Below are positions 12,101-25,300 of a stretch of 64,000 nt of DNA, piece after piece. A model generated the notes under the pieces. The model was not told where the DNA came from and made no database searches. It was given only the letters and a program-made list of their open reading frames with translations. Numbering within the stretch: position 1 is the first letter of the stretch; every line of letters begins with the position of its first letter. The stretch covers positions 3,152,539-3,216,538 of the forward strand of contig NC_051097.1 in NCBI RefSeq assembly GCF_901709675.1, read 5' to 3'. The DNA is from Syngnathus acus (lineage: Eukaryota > Chordata > Actinopteri > Syngnathiformes > Syngnathidae). Both the position numbers and the translations under genes were made by a program.

Positions 12101-15100
12101 AATTTATTGGATAATTTAAACTTTTTTAACAAATACAAAACTGAAAAGTGGGGCCTGCAATATTATTCGGCCCCTTTACTTTCAGTGCAGCAAACTCACT
12201 CCAGAAGTTCAGTGAGGATCTTTGAATGATCCAATGTTGTCCTAAATGACTGATGATGATAAATAGAATGCACCTGTGTGTAATCAAGTCTCCGTATAAA
12301 TGCACCTGCTCTTTGATAGTCTCAGGGTTCTGTTTAAAGCGCAGAAGAGAACCATGAAGACAAAGGAACACACCAGGCAGGTCCGAGATACTGTTGTGGA
12401 GAAGTTTAAAGCCGGATTTGGATACAAAAAGATTTCCCAAGCTTTAAACATCTCAAGGAGCACTGTGCAAGCAATTCTATTGAAATGGAAGGAGTATCAG
12501 ACCACTGCAAATCTACCAAGACCCGGCCATCCCTCCAAACTTTCATCTCAAACAAGGAGAAGACTGATCAGAAATGCAGCCAAAAGGCCCATGATCACTC
12601 TGGATGAACTGCAGATAACTACAGCTGAGGTGGGAGAGTCTGTCCATAGGACAACAATCAGTTGTGCACTGCACAAATCTGGCCTTTCTGGAAGAGTGGC
12701 AAGAAGAAAGCCATGAACTGACTTATTTTATTGAGGCTTTGATATCATAACCTCCTGTTATGATCAGCGGATGTCAAGAATATTTGTCAACTGTAAAGCT
12801 TTTTAATACAGATTAATAAAAATTCTTTTGAAATAATGCAATTAGTATTTAAAAATTAATTTGCTTGAGCCTTTTTATCTTGGCCTGTGCAGGGGACCTT
12901 CATGGAATGCCAACCAGACATGAACATCTCACATCGCTTTCACCGTGCCTGTGCCTCGGTGCTGAAAGGTCAAAGTTTCTGTCCTCACTGTGGCGAGGAG
13001 GCAAGTAAGGCCAAGGAGGTTACCATCGCCAAGGCTGACACAACCTCCACTGTACCCGCCACATCTGCTCATGGACCAGCTCCGCTGGGAGCCCACGAGG
13101 GCCGAGCGGACACAACCACTGGCAGGTAAATTCCTTGTTACCTTTTAACTGACCTATGCAGTGACTTAGGCAAAGTGTCCTAAAAGTGCTTTTTTTTTTT
13201 TATTACGGGCCGTCATTTGCTCTTTTTTTATTACATTTTATTATTATTTTTTTTTATAAGCCAAACTTGAAAAATACAATCGCACCACTGCTCAAGTGAA
13301 CTGGGAAACAAATAGTCAAACTCACAAATCTAAAGTCATTCACTGTTGTTCGTCTTTGGTCTGTGAAGATGATCAGCACCAAGAATGCATGCGTGGATGG
13401 ATTTTGGTGTGAAATTAAGACACCGTTTTTTTTTCTGTTCAGTTCTTTATGTACCGCCGTGGCGGGTGAAGGAAATGGAAGAGCAGACAGCTCGCTTTGC
13501 GCTGGTTTGGTACCCGGGCTAGACTCCCTTGCGGTTCCGGGATCCTTCAGTAGCGCAGAACTTCAGGACGCAAGAGCCCCATCTCCAGTTCTTCCTCGAG
13601 AAACTCTTGAAAGCATCCTGCTTGCTCTAGACACAGAAAAGTATGTAGTATGAATTTATTTGACATCAAATGTGACTTCTGCCATTTTTCATATTTATAT
13701 TATTTGTTTTAATCAGACCAAAGAAGCTGCGTTTTCACCCGAAGCAACTTTATCTCTCAGCCAAACAGGGAGAGCTTAAGAAAGTTGTGCTTATGCTTGG
13801 TAAGTTAAAATGTTTCTCTTGTCATTCTATCATCTGCGGGCAGCTTTCTTCTGTATTCATGGAAAAATTTAAACATGATTTCCATTTTCACGGAATATGC
13901 AGTAGACGGTATTGACCCCAACTTTAAGATGGAGTCGCAGAACAAACGCACCCCTCTCCATGCTGCAGCTGAGGCAGGACAGAAGGAAATCTGCCACATG
14001 CTTGTGCAAGTGAGAACTTATCTCCTTAGTCTTCTCATGGTGAAGTGGTTAATTTACACAGTTTGTACCCTACAGACTTCACTAACTCACCGTTATTACA
14101 TCCAGATTAGATAAGGTTATGTTTCCATCCGTTTGAGCTTTTCTATTTCTTTTTGCATATCATACCTGCACTTTAAGTATCAACCTAAACTATTGGGATT
14201 ACATCTAATTCAATTCAGAAGCTTTTCAAATCCCAATCATCAGCCCAAATTAAAAATAACTTGTTTGTCGACTCAATGGATTTGTGTATGCAAGGTCAGA
14301 TGACTCGTGTCTCACAGAGTTGCTTTCATTTCTTATTTCTGTAACAAGTAATCCCCCTTAGTCTGTCTGGATGCTGGTAAAGTTCACAAGACGGGTTGTT
14401 GATGTCATGCCGTTTTCCAGTTTGCTAACACAACAATCATAGGAACTAAAAAAAGTAATCAATGTTTCTTCGCTTAAAGGCTGGTGCAAACTTGGAAACT
14501 TGCGACGAAGATCATCGAACACCACTGATGGATGCCTGCGAAAACAACCATATAGAGACAGTTATGTACCTGCTGCGAGCTGGAGCCAGTCCTATGCACA
14601 AGGTCTGTCTGTCACCATCACTTGTCGGCTGGCACACAGCAAAAGAAAAAAAAAATCACACAAGCCTTTCTGATCAGCCTGTCACATTCATATTTGTTGT
14701 TTTGAGAAATGTATACCTAACTGGTCACTACTAAATTATCTAATCTACTCAGGATGTTGAAGGCTTCACGTGTCTTCACCTAGCGGCCAAATCTGGACAT
14801 TACAACATTGTTGAGTACCTTCTGTGTACTGGATACGTTAACATAAACTGCCAGGTCAGTAACACTTTGTATGTAATTATGAGGTTCTTTGTGACTTACC
14901 CTGGCAATATTTCCTGAGGAGATATGACACAGAATTTACTTGACTATGATTCTACTGAGTTTAGTGACTTTTATCAAATAATAGTAAAACAAACACGTAC
15001 CAATGCTTTTGTGCCAACATATAAGAAAATTCTGTCCAACCTTAACATGTATTTTTTTGGGGCAATTTTGATGAGGAACGTTTGTAATTCTGCTTTTTAT

Positions 15101-18100
15101 TTCTTTAGAAGCAAATTTCATAAATGGCTGTCTCAAGGCTAAATTGGCTCATTCAATATTCAGAATGTCTGACTTGCTGCAAGTGATAGGCAATCTCGTT
15201 AAAAAAAGTATATGTTGCAAAACTATCCCCTGTCACACCAAATTGGCATATCAGCATTTGACAGCTTGTGCATTTGCATTGTAGCTTCCCAAAACCGAAT
15301 AATGATGCATGCTAAAAGCTGCCTCGTGTGACGTATAAAAATAAGAAGTGAGTCTTTGGTGTTAAACTTTTCATTCCAGCCCACTTTGGATAGCTTTTCA
15401 CTGCTCCACTCCCTATACACCTTGGAAGCTGAAAAAATGTGGAGTCTACTTCAGGCCCCAATTTTGTGTTAGTGCCTTTAACACACAAAAGAGACTGTAA
15501 AAGGTTGGCTTTGAATTTGTGAAAGTGGCTCTTCGTTCATGTATGTACCAAAAGGTTAAGAGGAAAATCAGTTTTACATGATTATGTTTTGTAGGTGGAC
15601 AATCATGTGACAAGCACAGTGTTATTTTAAGCTTAACTATGAGTAATCAGCATGTTTTATTTTTTTCCTACAGGATGATGGCGGTTGGACAGCTATGATT
15701 TGGGCCACAGAGTACAAGCATGTGAACCAGGTCAAGTTGCTTCTGTCCAAAGGAGCTGACATCAGCATCAGAGACAAGGTTGCCCTAATGGTCTTTCCAG
15801 ATTACACCATTTTTTTGCCATTCGTGACGGCCATGCTGTCAGACTACAAGATAAATATTGTTCTGTGTCTTGGAGCGGCGTCCTGTCACATTACAAGTCA
15901 GTCACCGACCAGACCTTGCCCAACAGTCGCCTGCTTCTAAGTCAGTTCATCGGCGCAGGTCTCTCGGGGAGGCGGTACAAGCAGCTGTCATGAGGCGTTA
16001 CGCGCATATGCAGAAAAGGCCGGAAAAAAAGAGAGGGTGTGAGACTATGGACCTGTTCCTGGATTGTGGAGAGAGTGCAGTGTGATGTTTCCTGCTTACA
16101 ATAACATTAGTGATTGGACAGACAATGATACCGTGAATAGCATCTCTTCCAGCTTGTTCCCACACGCACATAACGCAGAAATAGTCTGTCAGCAACCGAC
16201 TGTAGTTTCTAACTTCCACCAACAGACTGTATGCAAACATTACACTGGCACTATGGACTGTCTATTCTCCTGAAATAACTTGAGGTTACAAATTTGTGTA
16301 TTGACACCACTTTTGCTAATCTGCTATTAGCTGGGGACATTTCAGCCACAGCTCCACAAATCTTTCCTCACATTGTGGTCCACCGGAGGGCACATGACAT
16401 TTGTCTGTGACACGTTTGTCGGCTGATTATCGGGCTACATTTGTGTCGTCTGACGTCGGCATAAAACATACTTAACTTTGGATCTTTTGTTTTGAGAAGA
16501 AGTCAAGCATCTAATTCTAGGATGGGGTCAAATTTTCAGGAAGAAAATATCTGCCTTCACTGGGCAGCGTTCTCTGGTAGCGTTGAGATTGCCACGCTGC
16601 TCCTGGACGCACACTGTGATCTCCAGGCTGTAAATATCCATGGGGACTCTCCTCTACACATAGCTGCTCGGGAGAATCGTCTGGACTGTGTTGTGTAAGT
16701 CGCTGAAGTTGTGTGAAGGCTATTACAATCTGATGTCAGGTGTCATACTTTCATGTTTCTGCAAATCCCCCCATTGCATCTTTCTCACTGAATTGTTATT
16801 TCACAGCATACTTTGCCTTTACTCTGAGGTGTTTTTTTTCCTCAACTAGTGTTTAACTGATTGTAAAAGGTTCTGAAATCCGGCCAAGATAATCAAGAAG
16901 GTGACAATCGGAGTAAGGCATTGTTGCTGCTATGCTGTCATGTCACCACACAACTTGGAGCAGGAATTCCCAGCATTCACAGCTATTGACTGAATTTTAC
17001 TTTTTATGTTTTGAATTGTAATGTTTTGTAAAAAGTACATTGCAACTTGCGAAAAGTAATTTATTTAGTTAACAGTCCTCTGCCCTCCAGGCTTTTCCTG
17101 TCTCGAGGAGCAGATGCTTTGCAAAAGAATCGTGAAGGAGAAGCCCCTTCAGACTGCTGCAGCCACAACTCAAAAACGTTTGCAGCACTGCAGGCCAACA
17201 GGAATGAGAAGGACACCCTCGACGTCACGTTCATTCAAGCAGCGGATAAAAGCCTTCACAGGTTTATTGGATTATGTGCTTTATCTTTTAATTCATGGCC
17301 TTAAGCAACGTTTCATATTAAAAGGTAATGTTAAAAGAGGGCACGTAGAGGGGATAAAATGCAAACCAGGGTTATTGTGAGTGACTATGATGAGGTAAAC
17401 AAAAAGCTGGCAAGTGGGTTCTTGCTTTGTGTACCAAACTGCAAAAACTGCCAGGGACGCTCATCAATATCGAATGTGTGTGATTTATGTACAGTGACAT
17501 TGCTCTCGGGCAGGAGAGAGTTCCTCTCCCCTGTGTCAATGCTGTTGACAATGAATCTTACCCAGCTGACTACAAGTACATCCTGGAAAATTGTGTCACC
17601 TCCCCGCTGAACATTGATAGAAACATAACACACTTGCAGGTAAGTGTATCCCTGAGAAATTCCTAAGAAAATAGCTGCTGTCCCTATCCTATAATCAAGT
17701 CACCAATGTTATTGTTCTGTGTGTTTATGACAACACAGTACTGCGTTTGCAAGGATGACTGTTCTTCAAGTGTCTGTATGTGTGGACAGCTCAGTCTGCG
17801 CTGCTGGTATGATACGGTAAGGCAGATGTTAGAGAGTTTTTTTTTTTTTTGTGTCTAGGAGCGCTCCATACAATTTATGTTTGTGTGCAGACCTAGGTTT
17901 AATTTTAGATATGGACAACCGGGGGTGTCCTGATATTGGATATCAGCAAAAAAACAAGGATTGTATTTTACTGCATTGTATCTGTAATCAAATATACACG
18001 TTCCCCGATACAACTAGTCCATTTCAGATGCGGCTGCAGCACTTTTATTAGCAGCACCCAAATCCAGCATGCACATGATCGCAACAACAATGTGTGTGAA

Positions 18101-18926
18101 TGTGCTACTAAACTGCATGGCTATTCACAATAGGTCTTAGAGGCTGCACATACAGTACACCAGTGTTAGATTTTTTTGTACAATTTTATTCAACCATGAA
18201 TGCATGTGATCATCAAGGAAGAAGTGGGATGCTACAGAGAGAGTACAAGGGCAAGAAAAAGGCTTTGTTCACACTGCAGGTCAATTCAGACCTGCCCAAC
18301 ACGTAGCTGATTTTCTTTCCACGCAATTTGAACAGCACAGCTCTATTTTTTTCCTCCAAATCAGTCGGTTGAAGCACAAAAGTTATGAAAATGTCACAAA
18401 TGCGGCAGAACTGAGAGCGAAACATGGGGCCATGTTTTCTTTCATAAACACTTAGCCACATGACCTTGTGTTTTGTGTCTGTACATGATGTAGAATTTTG
18501 CAAACGTATGTATGTCACTGGACCGATGCATTCTGTGAAACACAATGTAACAAAGATAGGATTTCGCAAAAAAAGTATGAATTGGGCATCATGCTCTGCA
18601 GTGGGAATGAAGCCCATAACAGGAGGGATTAGAGGTGACACGATTTATCGATTAATTGACAACTATCATCAACTCCTGTTGAACTTTTAGGACGGTTGTC
18701 TTCTACCTGAATTCTGCCGCGAGAAGCCCCCTCTCATCTTTGAGTGTAACCATGCTTGTTCCTGTTGGAGGACCTGCAAGAATAGGGTGGTGCAAAATGG
18801 ACTTAGGTAAAGAATATTTTTCTTTAGTATTTGATCACCTAAACCAGGGGTCGGGAACCTTTTTGGCGGACAGAGCCATACATGCCCATTTTTTACAAAT
18901 AATTTTCCCGTGAGAGCCATACCATT

Positions 18927-18962
<36 letters not shown>

Positions 18963-19291
18963 CGATAGGCTAGATACAATTAAATGCATGTATTTTAATT
19001 AAGACCAACGATTTTTTTGAGTGCAGTAATGTATTCTTTTTAATAACGTCACCAAAAGAGCCATATCTGGCTCGTGAGCCATAGGTTCCCGACGCCTGAC
19101 CTAAACTATAAAAGCGATCTGTTTTGGTTTAGAATGTCTGTACTTTTGGGACTATAAATGTCTCAAAATTAAAGACACACCAGTTGAAAAATGCATCATC
19201 AAAAGGAAATAGATAGAAGAAAAATAAAAGTTGCTCTGCTCGATACTGTATTGTATGCGTGTGTGTGTGTGTATACATAGATAGATAAACA

Positions 19292-19334
<43 letters not shown>

Positions 19335-22300
19335 ACATGCGCGCGCGCACACACACAAAGATGAGACCAAGAGCAGTAGGTCTTGGACTCGTACCCAAAA
19401 TAGGCACAGCCAACAGAGTTCTTTTAGGGTGTCAAGGTTGAAATTCCGAACACAACCAATATCGACAGCATAGAACAAGTTCCGGTTGGATTCAAAACTG
19501 TATAACTTTTTTTAGAAGTTTAAAATGGCTTACCTTAACTAGAATTCTGTTTCATTTTGACTCAAGGTAGAATCCTGGATAGTTATTGTGCCTTTCAGTG
19601 CTGCAAAACCTTGTTGTGAAATAAGGAAGCCACATGATAAACTACAGATACGCCACGTTAGTTGACATGACTACTATTGTTTCTCTCCGTGCGTTCTTGG
19701 TTTATTTGTACTTCAGTTGAAACGGTACTTGGGCCGCAACTGATGATATTGCATAAGATCACAATGAACAAGCACGCTTATTAAAAAGTGGCTTACTGCT
19801 GCCTCTTCTTTTTCTTGAAGAAGATTAGTGAATGAGATTTTGAGGTGACAGTCCAAGCTGTAGTATATAGTCGCATTTGAGTATAAGTTGCAGGACCAGC
19901 CAAACTATATACAGGGATGAGGATTTTCCACGGATTTCCATGTTTTTTTCCGTCGAAAGTATCATTTTCGTGAATCGTGTAAGTCCGTTGAAAAAATGTT
20001 GTTAATATATAGGGGGGGTGGTGTAGGGAAGCGGGCAATGTTAGCCTCGGCGACTCGCGAGCATTCGCCCGCCCGCCTCGACAGCATCTTACGGAAATCG
20101 GCATGCCTCTGTAAACCTAACTAACTGGCAGCAGTGATGCGACAACATCCGCGTTATTTTCGGCAGCATTTTGGCGCTACTTTCGTCACATCATTTCTAC
20201 TTGTTAACATAACTTACACAGCGAACTAAGTGTTTTTACACCGCCACAATGTGAATTTGCGATTGGGTTTTCTTCACTTGTAGAAGAGTTATTTAGTTAG
20301 ATAGATCTAGGGATATGTTTTTTCACATTTGCCATTCTCATCCCTGTATATTTAGGTACCGTATTTTCCGCACTATTAGGCGCACCTAAAAACTTACATT
20401 TTACTAAAAAAAAACAGTGCGCCTTATAATGCAGAGCGCCTTATATATGGATCAATTGATGAATTTGTTGATCCATACTGGTTGTACACAGGGCTCTGCC
20501 AAAATGTTTCAGTGCGTTTTAGTACGACTAGTAAATTACAAGGTCGCATCGCTTCCCAACATTACGGCAACTGTAGTCAGGGGGCGTCACCGAATAGCTG
20601 TTGTACCCGCGAGGCTATTTCATTTCAAAATAGGCTGCTCCGTTAATGTTTCGAGTAAATTTACGGATTGATATGGAAGGGAAACATAGGTAAGCAGTAC
20701 CAATGCGTTAGATCGAACTTTAGTCAGTTCCGATCATTTTATAGGAGAACGTTTGAGAAACGCGGTTGTTTACACTTCGCTGAGGCTCATGGGAGATTGC
20801 GAGCTGAGGCTCATGGGATTTTGCGGATGGCTAATGCTATAACGATAGCTGCTATACGCACCAGGCTATTTCATGTCAAAATAGGCTGCTCCGTTAATGT
20901 TTCGAGTAAATCTACGGCTCGATATGGAAGGGAAACATAGGTAAGTAGTACCAATGCGTTAGATCGAACTTTAGTCTGTTCCGATCATTTTATAGGAGAT
21001 CGTTTGAGAAACGCGATTGTTTACACTTTGCTGAGGCTCATGGGAGATTGCGAGCTGAGGCTCATGGGAATTTGCGGATGGCTAATGCTATAACGATAGC
21101 TGCTATACGCACCAGGCTATTTCATGTCAAAATAGGCTGCTCCGTTAATGTTTCAAGTAAATCTACGGCTCGATATGGAAGGGAAACATAGGTAAGTAGT
21201 ACCAATGCGTTAGATCGAACATTAGTCAGTTCCGATCATTTTATAGGAGATCGTTTGAGAAACGCGATTGTTTACAGAGGGCTCGTTGGTTATTGGCTAG
21301 TGGATGCATACCGCAACCCTAGTCAACCTCAGTTTGTTGCAGTATAGCTTCTATTTTATGCGCCTTATAATCCGGTGCGCCTTATATATGGACAAAGTTT
21401 TAAAATGGGCCGTTCATTGAAGGTGCGCCTTATAATCCGGTGCGCCTAATAGTGCGGAAAATACGGTACATAAAAAAGTGAGACTTACAGGGCCTTTTTT
21501 TATTCAGAGCACAGTCTACACATAGGTGGAGCTTTCATTTGGTATTTTGTTAAACGTTGCACTGGGAGTATTGGGCGCACCATTTTCGTGAATCGTGTAA
21601 ATCCGTTGAGAAAATGTTTATTTATGGGGGGGTGTAGGGAAGCGGGCACGTTAGCCTCGGCGACTGTATGCGGTTGGCCGATGGAAGTAGACTTTTCCCA
21701 GCCAATCCCCATTGTGTCCCTCATTTGCATTAAATTCAAGGCGGAAAAGCAAATCTAAGTCCGCTGTACCTGACACTGATGAGGATTATAATCCATTCAA
21801 TTTATGATTCTTGATTCTCCCTTACCGGTATTTTTTATGCATAAAATAACTAACATTTATGCATAAAATAACTATAACATTGTCCAGTTCTCACACCCGT
21901 GGAGCAATTTCTCTGTCTGCGTCCCGATCATACCCCAAAATCGCGGTCGACGGGCTGCACCTGCAAGTAGACCTGTTTTTGTATTTTGGTCTACGATTTC
22001 ATCTCCCGTATTGTCCGGACTATAAGTCGCTCCAAAGTACAAGTATAGAGTATAACTCTCATCACCCATAAAATGCATAATTAAGGAGGAAATGACATAT
22101 ACGTATAAGTCGCATTTTTGGGGGAAATTTATTTTATAAAATCCAACACCAAGAACAGACATGTCATCTTGAAAGGCAATTTAAAATAAAATAGAATAGA
22201 GGCAATAACAGTCGGAATTATTGTACAGTATGCAAACGTTACATAACACAAACAATGAACTGAGAACGTGCCTGGTATGTTAACATAACATATTCTGAGT

Positions 22301-25300
22301 TATTCAGATAATTATAGCATAAATAACGCTAAAAAGTTTACCAAACAATCCTAGTCACTCCAAATCACTAAATCCAATGAAATCTTCATCTTCTGTGTCA
22401 TTTTTAAACAACTCCGCTAACTCCGGAGGTAGAAGATGCGGCGCTTCCTCTTCTACATTGCTTAAGTCAGACTCATCGTCAGTTGCAGTTCCAATTATTC
22501 CAGGCTTTCTGAATCATGACACACATGCCTTGAGCGCCCTCTTGCGGTTTAGATTGAAAATAACATGAAATGATATAATAATAATAATAAATTCAAATCC
22601 AATAAATAAATAAATCCACAGTATAAGTCCCACCCAGCTATGAAAAAAACTGCAACTTATAGTCCTGAAAATACGGTACTTTCTTTCATCAAATTAGCAG
22701 GTGGGCGAGGCAGAAACGGCCAGTGAGGCATAGTGCGTCTACCAAATTCACCAACACACCAAACTAGATTAATGCCCCTGCACGAAAATGATGATGTGTC
22801 TGCTTTTTTTGCAATAGTGCAGACTACTCTACTTTCTGTCACCAAATCAGCAGGTGCGTTGGGGGCAAGGCGTCTTCATGCGCCGGCACACTCAGATGTG
22901 CTCATCAAAGCCCCAAACGTGCTAGATTGGACTTGTGCTGTAAGCGTCTTTGGGTTTTTGAAAAGCGCTATACAAATTTAATGAATTATTATTATTAAGA
23001 AAATGAATTCGTGCCAGGCCGATGGGCTCTGTCTACCAAAATAGGACCCATAGTCTGAAAAATATGGTTGCTCGTTGGATTAGGAAGCAAATGTCTGAAT
23101 ATACCAAGAGAGAACTAATAATATGTCATGTAACCCAGGACCAGACTTGAGCTCTTTAGGACCACTAAGAAGGGCTGGGGTGTACGAGCACTACAAGACA
23201 TACCACAAGGGACCTTTGTATGCGAGTAAGTCTTTCACTTATTTAGTCCTGTCACTTAAAGTGGAAGTTTTCAATTTTGAAACCACTAGCAAGATTTGAA
23301 TATGACCTCATTTTATTAATCCCCACCCACCACTCACTTAAATGCCCCAGTTTGATTCTCAAACTTGGCCTTTCATAATGGCTTTTACTGTCCTGCTCAT
23401 CGGTATTGGCACCCATTCATATTTTGCATGATCTCTACGATCTCTTCTGAAATAAATGGAAAACCGACAAAGCAGAAAACATTTAGCCCAAACGAAGGTT
23501 TGTCCAAGCATACCTTGGCAAAGTTTAGTCGATGTTTGATGTGGTCCTTTTTTTCTTTACCATTTACGCCAAAGATTTTTTCCACGTCCAGGTAGGTTCT
23601 TGACACTTATCTACTTGACAAACCTTTTAATCACATTATGCACTGTTGAAAATGGGATGGCAAGATTTTGTCGTTGGCTTTACCAGTTGACAATACCAAT
23701 GACACAGCAGACTTGGAGTTTTCAATTTTTTCCACCCATTGATTATTGTTTTAGATTATTTTTATTTGCTCTTTCATGAAAATAGTACAAGTTCTTTATA
23801 GAAAATAAAATGTTTCACTTGATTAATTTTCTTCACAGTATATTCCCCATTATGTACTTCAACTTGGGTGCCAATAATAGTGAGCAGGACAGTATGTTGT
23901 AAGTGTATAGTTCTGAAGAATGAATGCTGTCTAGCTTCAACAAAACAGCAGTGGTAATATTAAGGTAACAATAGCACTGTAATCAGCCAATGTTAGCCAC
24001 AGCTGCTACGTTGGTAGCATGACTATTTCTTGTTGATACAGTTGTTACCAAATGAGGGCACAATGTTCTATTCCTTTTACATAGGGGCATAATACAAAAT
24101 ACTAGTTAGAAAAAAGCTCCTGAAGCCCAGGCTAACAGGTAAGTGTGCTGTTGACCGCCTAAGTGTACAGTCAACGAGGACCACTTCATTGGTCACACCT
24201 TCCGTAATCTGTTTTTCCTCCTTGGGCGCGGTGGTTTCTTTGAAGGCCCCCGTAACTCAAAAATATTTTTAATAACTTAATGGATTTTCTCATTGGAATT
24301 TGTCAGGACTGCTTGATGCATGTGGTTTTAATTGTTAGTCTAATTATTAACATTTCACCAAATTGAGTTAAATCTCAAATTTGATAAACCTTTGAGTGGT
24401 CAGTCATGTGTTTTAAAAACAATATTGGCAAGTGATTGAAGTTGACTCTTGCTTGTCACAGGTATGTAGGTGAGATAATCTCTGAAGCAGAAGCTGAGAT
24501 GAGGCAAAACGATGCTTACCTCTTCAGTTTGGATGACAAGGTACAGTTGCAATTGTCCACTGTGAGTTTCCATTGACAAAAGTAAGAAAGGGTAGTGCTG
24601 CATAATTAATCAAAATTAAATTACAATTACTATTTCATTCCACAATTATTAATATCCATTAAGATCAATGCAATATTTTTTATACAAGGAAAACATGCTT
24701 GAATATTTACATTATACTTTTTTTTTTAATATTCGAAAATAACTTGTATGAATTTTGTGTGGTCCAAAATGATCTTGCGTAATTATAGTGTTTCAAAAAC
24801 TTTATTTTTATATTTTTTACATGTTTAAACATTTTCTTGTTTTGTCCTAAAAAAATAAAAGATTATTTCAATGATCATTATTGTAATTATTACCAACATA
24901 ATCGTGATGAATATTTTTTTCCTAATCAAGCAGCCATAAGGTAGGGGATCTGGCCATTATAGTTGATCCATCCTCGAGGACTTTTTGGAATAGTGATCCA
25001 TTCAGTGGTAGATGGCTTGACAGACATAATTGTTGTTGCTAGTATACGTACATACTACTACCATGTAACTCATAGTATATTTCCTTTCAGCGATGGACCG
25101 TCATGTTATTTACTGTATGAAGTTGATTGAGAATTCATATTATTCTTAAATCCTTGCCTCTCAGCCACAAGATCTTTACTGCATCGATGCACGCTTCTAT
25201 GGCAACATCAGTCGGTTCCTCAACCACATGTGCGAGCCCAACTTGTTTGCCTGCAGAGTGTTCACCACACACCAGGACTTGCGTTTCCCACATATTGCCT

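Larger units (their letters stand above)
18807..23138 (+). other. ehmt1 intron 22
   Basis: A 4.3-kb intron built largely of repeats: hAT at 18845, microsatellite at 19256, the TIR element at 20357 with flanking duplicates, and the long MITE at 22014. The rest holds no visible exon. Confidence 0.85.

Noticed and set aside
20610-21277. Regular 251-bp array considered as a CRISPR-like or satellite locus
   Set aside because: Units are contiguous without spacers and sit inside a TIR element in a vertebrate intron.
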